Assembly (NCBI GenBank): GCA_018064855.1
Contig: JAGHUM010000085.1
Location: 1 to 58,219, forward strand
Source: Candidatus Physcocola equi
GTDB lineage: Bacteria; Bacteroidota; Bacteroidia; Bacteroidales; Paludibacteraceae
Direction: 5' to 3'
Length of the DNA: 58,219 nt
Below the pieces are notes generated by a model. That model was not told the origin of the DNA. It saw nothing but the letters and a program-made list of their open reading frames with translations, and searched no databases. Shown here one piece after another: positions 34,971 to 44,700 of this stretch. Position 1 is the stretch's first letter, and each line of letters opens with the position of its first letter. A program made the translations under genes and the position numbers.

Positions 34971-35567
34971 TTACTTACCAGCCTTTGCTGCCTGCTGCAT
35001 TGCTGCGATAGCTGCACGGGTAGGCTTAACAGTAAGAACAACGTTCTGTGGGTTGTCGAGAAGGGTGAGCTTGTCGAAGCTGAGGTCTTTAACCTGGATT
35101 GACTTGTTCAAGCCGAGTTCTTCTACGTTGATTTCGAGGCATTCTGGAACGTCTGTGTAAATAGCCTTAACTGCAAGGCGACGTACGTTCTGAATAAGCT
35201 TACCACCGGCTTTCACACCAGCTGCGTGACCTACAGGCTTAACTGGAACCTTGATGGTTACAGGCTTGCTGTCGCCAACTTCGAGGAAGTCGATGTGAAG
35301 GATAGTGTCCTTTACTGGGTGGAACTGAAGATCCTGCATGATTGCAGTGTACTTCTTGCCATCGATGTCGAGGTTTACTGAGAAAATTTCTGGAGTGTAA
35401 ACGAGTTTGCGAACATCGTTAACTGCTACCTGGAATGTTGCTGTAACGCCACCGTTTGCATAAAGAATGCAAGGGATGTTGCCTGCTGCACGAACTGCTT
35501 TAACGGCCTGCTTGCCGCCTTCTGCCTTCACCTGACGTGAAGTGCCTTTCAAATCGAATGATTTCAT
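34971..35567 (-). CDS. rplY: Ribosomal protein bL25, CTC form
   Basis: A 198-residue protein that binds 5S rRNA in the large subunit. The N-terminal L25 domain (about 1-95) starts FDLKGTSRQVKAEGGKQAVK; the C-terminal TL5/CTC domain follows (KVPVKPVGHAAGVKAGGKL, then ECLEINVEELGLNKSIQVKDL). The two-domain form is the general-stress type CTC. It heads the operon with pth and hslR and has a good promoter 99 bases upstream. Confidence 0.96.
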   Translation of the reverse strand: MKSFDLKGTSRQVKAEGGKQAVKAVRAAGNIPCILYANGGVTATFQVAVNDVRKLVYTPEIFSVNLDIDGKKYTAIMQDLQFHPVKDTILHIDFLEVGDSKPVTIKVPVKPVGHAAGVKAGGKLIQNVRRLAVKAIYTDVPECLEINVEELGLNKSIQVKDLSFDKLTLLDNPQNVVLTVKPTRAAIAAMQQAAKAGK

Positions 35568-35665
35568 TTTGTTTGATAATTTTTTGTGTTACTCAAAATT
35601 AAGTATTGGGCTTAATTTCCCATCACACTTTCCCGCTTTCTTTCGTCGAAATCGGTAAAGCACCG

Positions 35666-35696
35666 CAAAATTAGTTGTTTTGTCGCTAATTTCCAA
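35666..35696 (-). promoter_or_regulatory. Promoter of the rplY-pth-hslR operon
   Basis: On the minus strand, TTG (35694-35696), 20 bases, TAATTTTG (35666-35673). The leader before rplY is about 90 bases. Confidence 0.7.
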
Positions 35697-35751
35697 CTGT
35701 TCCTATAAAATAATGTTTCTGCTGTGGAAGATTGTTGTAAGAAGTTAAGCG

Positions 35752-37044
35752 TTATCTTGCTCTGCCCATTTCGCTGCAATAGCACATACTCCTGATTTTC
35801 TCTTCGCTCATGTGCTGATACTCTTCAAGGCTTTCTGCTATTACCAGTTCTGTTAGCGGCGTTGTGGCAATGATGCGGCCTTCTGCATCTTGGAAGATGG
35901 CATGTTTGTAGCCACTCAATTCGGCATCTGTGTTGTCTTTCAGTAATTTGCAGAAAGGATCATTGTAGCCTTTGATGTGCTTTCCTTCTACTTGAACAAC
36001 AACTACTTCCCAGTCGAGAAAGTAACGATGTTGTGCAATCCAACTGTTTTCGTATTCCTTTGATACGATGATTGTGCCGAGAGGCTCTTCGGGTTCTATG
36101 CCTTCTTCGTCACCTACTCGTATGTAATATTCGTCTGGATCATGCGACGTGCTGAACACAAGAAAGAACTCTCGCTCCGTTTCTCCGTGGTAAAAATATT
36201 TGCTCGACATGTTGTCGTATTTATTCAAGACGTCAACCTGTTCCATGTTGACTTCCTCCAGTGTGAACGTGTTCCTCTTGCAATAGGCTGATTCTCCGCA
36301 GAGGAATTCGATGTGGCAGGATTCGGTAAGCGAAGCAGGTACCGCCGGGGTTGGTATGCCATTCTTCTCCGACATCTTCAGCAGTGCCTTGTACGAATCT
36401 TTTGTTATCTGATATGTCATGAATACATCTGAAACTCCGATGTGCGGAAGGTTTGAGATGGCATAGACAACAATTTTCCCTTCGTTGAAGAGGAATCGCC
36501 CTACGTTGACACCATATGCAAGCACCCCGTCGGTGATCATGTCTCCAGGGCTCTTCCGCTCACGTGCTACACTATGCGTCAACCTTGTAATGATGGAACT
36601 TTTGGTAGGAGTGGAGGCTTTCGGGTTTTCATTTTTCCCCATATCCAGCGTTTCTTTCCTGCGTAAGAAGAATTCATCATGATGCAGTTGATTGTTTCGC
36701 TCCCAGTTCTCGCTCCGATTGTCACTGCGTTGGCGTCCAAGTTGTTCCACATAGTCAAAGGTTAGTGAGTCGCTCCCGTTGTCGATGGCGCAAGCGAGAA
36801 TGTCGCTCAGCAGTTCACGGCCTATCATACTGCTCGTGGCGCTCCTGAACTCCTTGTCGCGCATTATCATCTTTTCTATCTGTTCGGTATAGAAACCGTT
36901 GCGTACCGTCTGCAGAATCTTGTCATCCTGGCAGATGTAGATGTCTGGTTCCCGTGGGTTTGACCGGATCTCATATTCCTGACCTCCGTATCGGAGTATG
37001 ATCTTCCCACCTTTGATTCTTAAGTCTAATCCGATTTCGTACAT
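35752..37044 (-). CDS. Hypothetical protein, 430 residues
   Basis: I do not recognise this protein. It has no signal peptide or membrane span, so it should be cytoplasmic. The N-terminal 125 residues (IGLDLRIKGGKIILRYGGQEYEI, later SSMIGRELLSDIL) look like a mixed alpha/beta domain. A charged, low-complexity linker (about 105-150, with RSDNRSENWERNN) separates it from a larger acidic second part that contains several Trp/Tyr-rich beta stretches and ends in CYCSEMGRAR. It has an excellent promoter of its own and stands alone, which supports that it is a real gene. No neighbour suggests a role. Confidence 0.75.
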   Translation of the reverse strand: MYEIGLDLRIKGGKIILRYGGQEYEIRSNPREPDIYICQDDKILQTVRNGFYTEQIEKMIMRDKEFRSATSSMIGRELLSDILACAIDNGSDSLTFDYVEQLGRQRSDNRSENWERNNQLHHDEFFLRRKETLDMGKNENPKASTPTKSSIITRLTHSVARERKSPGDMITDGVLAYGVNVGRFLFNEGKIVVYAISNLPHIGVSDVFMTYQITKDSYKALLKMSEKNGIPTPAVPASLTESCHIEFLCGESAYCKRNTFTLEEVNMEQVDVLNKYDNMSSKYFYHGETEREFFLVFSTSHDPDEYYIRVGDEEGIEPEEPLGTIIVSKEYENSWIAQHRYFLDWEVVVVQVEGKHIKGYNDPFCKLLKDNTDAELSGYKHAIFQDAEGRIIATTPLTELVIAESLEEYQHMSEEKIRSMCYCSEMGRAR

Positions 37045-37064
37045 GTTGGGCTTTATTACCTCTA

Positions 37065-37095
37065 CAAAAATACATCTTTTCTGTTTTAACTCAAA
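37065..37095 (-). promoter_or_regulatory. Promoter of the 430-residue hypothetical gene
   Basis: On the minus strand, TTTG (37092-37095), 19 bases, TATTTTTG (37065-37072), 21 bases before the ATG. Confidence 0.75.
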
Positions 37096-37571
37096 CTTTT
37101 ATTGTGAGACTTGCTCTTTGCTGATTAGAGACTAAGGGGAGGGAATGTTTAATCTGTCTTTTCTTTTGTTCTCTCCACTTCCATATTCATAGAAACGCAA
37201 GTATCTACAAGTAGGCAAAAGAACATCACAATTGCCTGTTTGTATAGAATGCCCTGAAATAATTAGGACTCTAAAGGTTGATAGACGGAAATTTTAGAAA
37301 AATGAATGATTTCACGTATTTTTTGGTCTGAAAATTTTGCTGTTTTTTTTTTTTTTTTTTTAAGTTCGCATCGCAGTTTATCTCTAAGTCATCAAAAACT
37401 ACATGGAATAATAAAGGCTTTGTTGGATTATGGATGACTGTAAAGGTGGTTTATTCGAATCCGAATAAGCAAAGAAAAGTCCATAAAAGTCCTCGTTGTG
37501 AGGCTTATGCTCAATCTGAACAGGCAAGTTTAATTTTCATGAAAGTTTTTTAATATCCAAAATCGTCCATA
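37096..37571. other. AT-rich region before the dynamin cluster, with a 19-T run
   Basis: No gene is seen. A run of 19 Ts lies at 37343-37361; such runs vary in length by slippage. Base composition drops toward AT from about 37260 on, which marks the left side of the accessory block. No consensus promoter is clear before the first dynamin gene at 37572; the stretch 37500-37571 must hold it if the operon starts here. Confidence 0.6.
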
Positions 37572-38909
37572 ATGGATAATATTTTACTTCAAAAAGTAAT
37601 CATAATAGATCATCCAATTAAGAACCTAAAAAATGAATTCAAAGAGCAGTACATTGAAGCTTTGCTTGCATTTGTTAAAGGTTTGCTTAATAATGATAAT
37701 ACAGCAAGGTTTATATGCCACGAATGGTGTGCATCAATATTGGATACCTCATATGAGGAAATGAAGGGTCGCAAAATTGATGTTAATTATGAAAAGGTTA
37801 TAAAGAAAGGGTTGGCTTTAAAAAGAAATGGTCTATCTTTTTTCCGAATGAAACATCAGTTCTTCTTTGATGTTTTTTATATCATTTATATGTCAAATAA
37901 CAATAATCAAGATAGAATTAACGCATATAAGACGGTATATAGCATTCTCAAGAAGAAATACTCCAATTTTTTTATTTCAGGTGCATTGAATAATACTTAT
38001 GGTTATTTTATGAACCTAATGAATCAGAAAAATGAAAAAGGAAAACCTTTTACTTTCAATGATAACAAGATACCATCGGAATTAAGAATGCATTATCAAA
38101 AAAATGCAAGTATAGATATAAATCAATATAAAAAAATTCTTGTGGTAGCTAATGTAAGTGCTGGAAAATCAACGCTCATAAATGCCATTATCGGAAAAAG
38201 AATTAATGAATCAAGAACAACTGCTTGTACAAACAGGCTTAACTATATATATAGTTCATATAATCCTGGAATGACAATAAATAATAAAGGGGTTTATGAT
38301 TTTTCCGGATTCAATTCTTATTTCAAAAGCGATCAATTTGTAATAGGTGCAACAGATTATAAAGGAATTCTAAATGAGAAGGTGTGTATAATCGATACAC
38401 CTGGGATTAATAATGCAGAAGACCAAAATCATAAAGCAATAACAACAAAAGCAATTGAAGATACAAAGAATTACAATGTTGTTATTTATGTGTCTAATTG
38501 CCAATATTTTGGGACAAATGATGAGAAGGAGTTATTAACTAAGCTTATTAAAACAACGAGGACTAAAAATATCCCTATAATATTTGTTCTTAATCAATTA
38601 GATAAGTTCAAAACAAAAGAAGATTCTATTGAAAAAATGTTGAATGAATATGAATCTGATTTGATAAAGATGGGTGTGAATAATCCTGTTATTATTCCTG
38701 TTTCATCTCGATATGCCATGCTTCTAAGAACAGGAGCAGAAGATGAGGACGAGGAATTTGAATTGGATTTGTTAAAGAAGAAATTTGAAAAAGACTTTTT
38801 TGATTTACCAAAATATATAAAATCAAAGATTGGTAATTCTTACGAGAACAGACCTGACTATCGGTCTGGAATCTGTAGTTTGGAAAGTGCAATTAAGAGA
38901 AATGTTTAA
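37572..38909 (+). CDS. Dynamin-like GTPase 1 of the accessory block
   Basis: A 445-residue protein. The N-terminal 185 residues are helical and unlike known domains. The GTPase domain follows: G1 ANVSAGKST (Gly198, Lys199, Ser200), a Thr-rich switch I around RTTACTNRLNYI, G3 DTPGINNAED, and G4 NQLDK. The first Gly of the P-loop is Ala193. Few residues follow the GTPase domain (about 60), so it lacks the long stalk of a full dynamin and may work with the larger partner downstream. Codon use is AT-rich. The next gene starts 13 bases after the stop, in one operon. Confidence 0.88.
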   Translation: MDNILLQKVIIIDHPIKNLKNEFKEQYIEALLAFVKGLLNNDNTARFICHEWCASILDTSYEEMKGRKIDVNYEKVIKKGLALKRNGLSFFRMKHQFFFDVFYIIYMSNNNNQDRINAYKTVYSILKKKYSNFFISGALNNTYGYFMNLMNQKNEKGKPFTFNDNKIPSELRMHYQKNASIDINQYKKILVVANVSAGKSTLINAIIGKRINESRTTACTNRLNYIYSSYNPGMTINNKGVYDFSGFNSYFKSDQFVIGATDYKGILNEKVCIIDTPGINNAEDQNHKAITTKAIEDTKNYNVVIYVSNCQYFGTNDEKELLTKLIKTTRTKNIPIIFVLNQLDKFKTKEDSIEKMLNEYESDLIKMGVNNPVIIPVSSRYAMLLRTGAEDEDEEFELDLLKKKFEKDFFDLPKYIKSKIGNSYENRPDYRSGICSLESAIKRNV

Positions 38910-38922
38910 ATAATATAATTCA

Positions 38923-41193
38923 ATGAAAAAAATAGATATAAAGTACAATCCATATTTGGTTGAAACTGAGGTCTTGATTGATGGACAAGCACCTAAAAGC
39001 AATAGTGCTCTGAAAATTGAGAAAAAAAGATTGCAGGAGTGGGTTGAAAATTTGCCAGACATTTTGGTAAATGAATTAAGAGATACAAATTATCAGATAA
39101 CTTTTATAGGCACTGAAAGTGACTATGAAGATTTAAAGTCTGCTGTTGAAACCGACAAAATCTCTGCAAAGATTGATTTTAAGAAAACTGCGGATATTGA
39201 AGATGTTGAAACTGAAATAGGAAAGATATTTAATGATATACAGGCAGGTCCGATAGATGCACTCAAGGACAAATCTATTGTTGACGCATTTGAAAAAGCA
39301 AAAAATTCACATTTTGAGGTGAATGTAGTAGCGACAATGAGTTCTGGAAAATCAACATTGATTAATGCCTTAATGGGTCAACAGTTGATGCCTGCTGCTA
39401 ATGAAGCAACAACCGCTACCATTGTGAAAATTATAGACACTGATCAAAAGAATTACTCTGCGGTGGCTTATGATGCAAATGGTAATGTTGTTAAAGAGAT
39501 AAAGGAAGTGACATTGAACGACATGAAGACCTTAAACAGCGATGCAAAGGTTTCAACTGTCGAAATTTACGGCAAAATACCTTTTGTTCAATCAACTGGT
39601 ATGAAATTAGTTTTAGTTGACACTCCTGGACCTAACAATTCGAGAGATGCTAATCACCAGAAGATGACGTATCAGATGCTTGAAAACTCTGACAAGTCCT
39701 TGGTCCTTTATGTTATGAATGCACAGCAATTGGGTATTAACGATGAGAGTGCATTTTTGGATTTCATATGCGACAATATGAAACAGGGTGGTAAGCAGTC
39801 AAGAGAGCGTTTTATCTTTGCTGTTAATAAGATGGACTGTTTCTCCGTAAAAGGTGATGGAGAGGGTTGTATAGAGAAGGCGTTGAACGGCATTAAGGAA
39901 AGTTTGGAGGCAAGAGGTATAATGAATCCGAATGAGTTCCCAGTTACTGCTTGTGCCGCTCTTGAATTGAGAACAGATGAGGAAGAGCCTATGGCGCTTG
40001 ATCAATTCAGGAGGTCTTCAAAAAAATACGACGAGTTTAAATTTGACAATTATTATAAATTCTCTCACTTACCAAATGTAGTACATAAAAGATTAGACAG
40101 CGTCTTGGAAAGTGCAGATGAAGATGGACAACTTGAGATACATACTGGTATTGTTTCTATTGAGCAAGCAATTAGCCAATATGTAAACAAGTATGCTCGA
40201 ACAACAAAGGTGGCTGACCTGGTTGCGTCATTTAATGGGAAATTGAATGAACTAAATGCAGTTGCTTTGGCAGAGAAAGAAGTTCGTGAAAATAAGGAGA
40301 AGAGAGCACAGATACTGTCGCAAATTGCTGAATTCAAGAAAAAAATTGAAAAAGCAAGGCAGACTCAAAATTTTGAAAAAGAACTCGATAAGAAAAACTT
40401 TACTGAAGAGGCTGAAAAAGAAATTAACAAGTACATAGATGCTGTTAGAAACAAAATCAATGTGTTATCATCAGGTAAGAGTTCAAAGGTTGAGAAATCG
40501 GTTGCGAAGAGAGAATGCAGCAAGTTGGAAAAAGATTGCAAAGATATAAATTCTCAGCTTGTTGTAAGAGTAAATAGCATCTTGCAAACTTCTTACAAAG
40601 ATACTGTTACTAAAGTGATGAATGAATACAAAAAGTATCTTTCGGAATTAAATATTTCAGGAGGATCATTCACTCTAAATTCTTTGAGTTTGGTAAGTGG
40701 TAGTTTGAGTGATATGACAAGAATTCTGAATAACAATACACAAACAGTAGATGAGAGTTATTACGAAGATCGTCAGGTTTCATACCAAGTAAAAAAGGAA
40801 CGTGGATTTTTCGGGAAAATTGCAAGTTTCTTTGGTTTTGGTGGTCCTGATTATGAAACAAAATATAAGACAGTAAGAGAAAAGGTTGAGCAATATACTG
40901 ATTATGTTGATATGAATAGTGTTGCTTTGATGTATCTCCAGCCTATGCAAAAAGAATTGCAAACTGTTGAAAACAGTGCAATAGATTTTGTAAGGAAGGA
41001 GACCGAAAGATTAAAGCAGGATATTAAGGATTTGATTAAAAAGGTCGATAAAGAATTAGAAAACAAGCTTAATCAGCTTGCTGGTGCTGAAAATGATGAA
41101 AAACAGGCACAGGCTATCATTCAGAAAAAAGAATCTGACCTTAAATGGTTGAATCAAATTATTGAGAGAGTTAATAGTATTGTCAAATTCTAA
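38923..41193 (+). CDS. Dynamin-like GTPase 2 with long stalk
   Basis: A 756-residue bacterial dynamin-like protein. Residues 1-100 are a separate alpha/beta domain (KYNPYLVETEVLIDG at the start). The GTPase domain has G1 ATMSSGKST (Gly142, Lys143, Ser144; Ala137 in place of the first Gly), Thr-rich switch I (NEATTATIVK), G3 DTPGPNNSRDANHQ, and G4 NKMD. Long coiled coils (about 445-520 and 680-745) form the stalk. Between them a stretch with RGFFGKIASFFGFGGP is the likely membrane-insertion paddle. Dynamin-like proteins polymerise on and remodel membranes; pairs of unequal size are common in bacteria. It overlaps no neighbour but is 10 bases from the next gene. Confidence 0.9.
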   Translation: MKKIDIKYNPYLVETEVLIDGQAPKSNSALKIEKKRLQEWVENLPDILVNELRDTNYQITFIGTESDYEDLKSAVETDKISAKIDFKKTADIEDVETEIGKIFNDIQAGPIDALKDKSIVDAFEKAKNSHFEVNVVATMSSGKSTLINALMGQQLMPAANEATTATIVKIIDTDQKNYSAVAYDANGNVVKEIKEVTLNDMKTLNSDAKVSTVEIYGKIPFVQSTGMKLVLVDTPGPNNSRDANHQKMTYQMLENSDKSLVLYVMNAQQLGINDESAFLDFICDNMKQGGKQSRERFIFAVNKMDCFSVKGDGEGCIEKALNGIKESLEARGIMNPNEFPVTACAALELRTDEEEPMALDQFRRSSKKYDEFKFDNYYKFSHLPNVVHKRLDSVLESADEDGQLEIHTGIVSIEQAISQYVNKYARTTKVADLVASFNGKLNELNAVALAEKEVRENKEKRAQILSQIAEFKKKIEKARQTQNFEKELDKKNFTEEAEKEINKYIDAVRNKINVLSSGKSSKVEKSVAKRECSKLEKDCKDINSQLVVRVNSILQTSYKDTVTKVMNEYKKYLSELNISGGSFTLNSLSLVSGSLSDMTRILNNNTQTVDESYYEDRQVSYQVKKERGFFGKIASFFGFGGPDYETKYKTVREKVEQYTDYVDMNSVALMYLQPMQKELQTVENSAIDFVRKETERLKQDIKDLIKKVDKELENKLNQLAGAENDEKQAQAIIQKKESDLKWLNQIIERVNSIVKF

Positions 41194-41203
41194 CATTTAA
41201 ATT

Positions 41204-41686
41204 ATGAAACAGTCATTCATAGAACAGGTTGAATCCCATGATTTGGCAATGGTAAGATTGTCTTTATCAATGGAACTTATGTTAGATCCTCGTGGCGTAA
41301 GTTTTTGTGAGATGCTTTCTTATGCAGACAATAAATTACCTGATTTATTTGAAGCACACGATGGTAAGACATACAGTGAAGACGAGGCGGATTGGAACCA
41401 AGAACTCTTCTTTTCAGTAAAGAATGATTTGGATAGAAACTTTTCTAAAGAACGTCTTGAACTTTATGAAAAGATGTCAAGAGTGGTGTTGAAAGAAAAA
41501 ATTGATGCTTTGAATAAAGAAGATAATGATAGAAAAGTTAAGCAGGAGGGAGCATCACAAAGTTCTAATAGAGATTCTTATGATGACACTGATTCAGAAG
41601 AGTCAATCCCTTGGAAATGGATAGCAATGGTTGGTGCTGGTATTGCAGCATTGATTGCAATTATCTTAGGTAGAAATAACGATTAA
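41204..41686 (+). CDS. Tail-anchored membrane protein, unknown family
   Basis: A 160-residue protein with an N-terminal helical cytoplasmic domain, a polar low-complexity linker (about 108-132, rich in Ser, Asp and Glu) and one C-terminal membrane span (about 134-155, IPWKWIAMVGAGIAALIAIIL) ending RNND. I do not recognise the family. Its place directly after the two dynamin-like genes (10 bases) suggests that it docks them, or the HerA-like ATPase encoded next, to the membrane. A terminator-like hairpin follows at 41697. Confidence 0.8.
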   Translation: MKQSFIEQVESHDLAMVRLSLSMELMLDPRGVSFCEMLSYADNKLPDLFEAHDGKTYSEDEADWNQELFFSVKNDLDRNFSKERLELYEKMSRVVLKEKIDALNKEDNDRKVKQEGASQSSNRDSYDDTDSEESIPWKWIAMVGAGIAALIAIILGRNND

Positions 41687-41696
41687 TTTTATTTGA

Positions 41697-41731
41697 ACCG
41701 CCTGCCTATTAATTAGGTTGGCGGTCTTTAT
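41697..41731 (+). terminator. Terminator-like hairpin inside the accessory cluster
   Basis: ACCGCC (41697-41702) pairs with GGCGGT (41720-41725), extended by CCTA (41705-41708) with TAGG (41714-41717), then CTTTATTT. It lies in the only long gap (50 bases) of the cluster, just before the HerA-like gene. It may cut transcription partly, so that upstream genes are made in excess. Confidence 0.65.
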
Positions 41732-41736
41732 TTGCT

Positions 41737-44700
41737 ATGGGTTCAATATACGATAAGAAAAATAATATAGATATACTATCCAGTAATTATAGCGATAAGA
41801 CAGCAACGGTAGGAATACCTATGCAAGAGATTATTGCTGAAAAAAATGAATTATTGGCAGTGCAGGAAGAACAAATTGCACCTTCAAGTACACAGTATGC
41901 AGAGTTAGATAATCTCCAGACAAAGTGTTTTAATGCTCTTGGATTGGTGGATGATGTTGTAATGAAGAATTACGTTACAACATTGTCAGGATTACGAGTT
42001 GCCGAAAACGAAAATAAGCTAGATACAAGTGACGTTGTTCTTTTCAAGATCAATAAAATGGTCTATGAGAAGGATGAGTTTGCAACTGAAAAGTTTGTTA
42101 GCGTAGTAAGTTCAATGACTTTCACTTCTAGTTCTATATTTCTTGTTATTGATGGGAAGGGAGAGAAAACCGATTTTTATTTAGGCATAAAATGTGAAGA
42201 TGCTGAAAGAAATGCAGGTTCTGTAGCGGAAGCTCTAAAGAGTTCAATGGTTGGACAATTCCCTGGCATTCAGTTGGAAGATTTATCAGTTGTAGGGAAA
42301 GGTGAAACTCATTCAAAGCAGGATGTTCTTATAGACCGATTAACAAGTGCAAATAGTATAAGTTCTTATATTGGTGTACCTGCAGTGCGAAATAACAAGA
42401 AAGAATATACAAATGAAAGTTTCGTACAGGGAATAGAAAAATTTGCTAATGCTATGAGAGGAAAGACTTATACAGCTGTAATATTAGCAAAGAACGTTCC
42501 TCAAAGTGAAATAAACAACATTAGAGCTGGTTATGAAAATGTATATACTGAAATCTCTGCAATGAGCACACAGCAGATGGCTTATAGTACAAATGAGTCA
42601 TTTGCAAATGCATTGAGTAGAACAAAAGGATATTCAGATTCGACATCATCAAGTGATACTAAAGGATCAAGCGTATCGAATACCACAGGAACTTCGCATA
42701 CCGATGGGAAGTCTTCTTCACACACACATTCAACATCAGTGTCCAATACTGAAGGTGAATCTAAAGAAAACTTTTGGGGAAAAGCTTCGAAACTTGCAGG
42801 ACCACTTTTGACTGCCGGTGCAATTTTGGGAGGTCCGATTGGCATTGGATTGATGGCAGGTGGTGCAGTTGCTGGAGTTGGTGGAATAGCAGGTGCAAAA
42901 CAACTTTCAAAAAGCACAACAAAAAGTGAGAGTGATTCAGATACTGAAGGGACTTCAAGTTCTGATACCGTTTCTAATAGCAAAACTTTGTCAACTAATC
43001 AAAGCCATACTGATGGAACCTCTCATTCGGAAAGTTTTAGCGAGACAGATGGTACGACTTCTACGATTGGAAGCTCAAAGAATTTCACTGTAACTGTACA
43101 GAACAAGCATATACAGAATATATTAAAGAGGATAGACAAACAGCTAGAACGATTGGATATGTGTGAGAGTTCTGGCATATGGTCTGCTTCTGCATATTTC
43201 TTGTCATACGGAACAGACCGTGCTTCTGCAGAAATAGGAGCATCAATCTTTAGATCAATCATGCAGGGTGAGCAGTCTGGGGTTGAGACTTCTGCAATTA
43301 ACACTTGGTACAGTGGTAATGGAGATTTTGAATGTTTGAACAACCAGATAGCAAGCTTTAAGCATCCTTCATTTTGGTATGATAATCCAAACGTAGGAAC
43401 TCAGATACAGGTTTTACCAACCTCTTTAGTTAGTAGTAAAGAGTTGGCAATGACATTAAGTTTGCCAAGAAAATCAGTGCCTGGATTCCCTGTAGTTGAA
43501 CATATCTCCTTAGCAAAGGAAGTTGTGAAACTTGATAAGAATCCGGATAGACCAACATTCAAATTAGGAAATATATTCGACCAGGGTGAAGTACATAAAG
43601 ATAATGAGGTTAGACTTGACGTAAAGAGTCTAACCCAACATACTTTCGTGACAGGCTCAACTGGATGCGGTAAAAGTGAAACTATATATAAGTTAATCGA
43701 TTGTGTTCGTAATGCAAACGCAAAATTCATGATTATTGAGCCTGCAAAAGGTGAATATAAAAATGTATTCGGAGATGAGACTGTATATGGTACGAATCCT
43801 CTTATATCTGATTTGTTGAAAATAAACCCATTTAGATTCGCAAAGGGGGTACATGTATTGGAACATGCTGATAGGCTTATAGAGATCTTCAATGTATGTT
43901 GGCCTATGTATGCTGCAATGCCTGCTGTGTTAAAGGAGGCAGTATTAAACGCTTACGAAGATTGTGGTTGGAACTTGATAACATCAACAAACAAATACTC
44001 TGAATCTATTTTCCCGACATTCACAGATTTAATTTGGGAACTTGAGACTGTAATTGAAACCTCTTCATATTCTGATGAAGTCAAGAGTAACTATAAAGGC
44101 TCATTAGTAACAAGAGTCAAATCTCTTGCGAATGGTATAAATGGTGAAATCTTTAGTGGTCAAGAAATTGGAGATGAGAAACTATTTGATGAGAATGTAA
44201 TAGTTGATCTTAGCCGTATTGGTTCTCAAGAAACTAAGTCTTTGATAATGGGCATTCTTATTATGCGACTCAATGAGTATCGTTCAAATAGCAGTATAGA
44301 AGCGAATAGCTTTTTAAGACATGTGACTATTTTGGAAGAAGCACATAATATCTTAAAACGCTGTTCACAAGAACAATCTATGGAAGGAAGTAATGTGGCA
44401 GGAAAATCCGTAGAGATGATTTCTAATGCTATAGCGGAAATGCGTACTTATGGAGAAGGGTTTATAATTGTTGACCAGTCACCAGGTGCGGTTGATATAT
44501 CAGCAATTAGAAATACGAACACTAAAATTATCATGCGATTACCTGAAGATAGCGACAGAAAAATAGCAGGAAAGTCTGCTGCTATGAAAGATAATCAAGT
44601 GGATGAAATTGCTAAATTACCTGTTGGTGTTGCTGTTATATATCAAAATGATTGGGAGGAGCCAGTGTTATGTAAAATACAACAATTTGATGCTGAGCCT

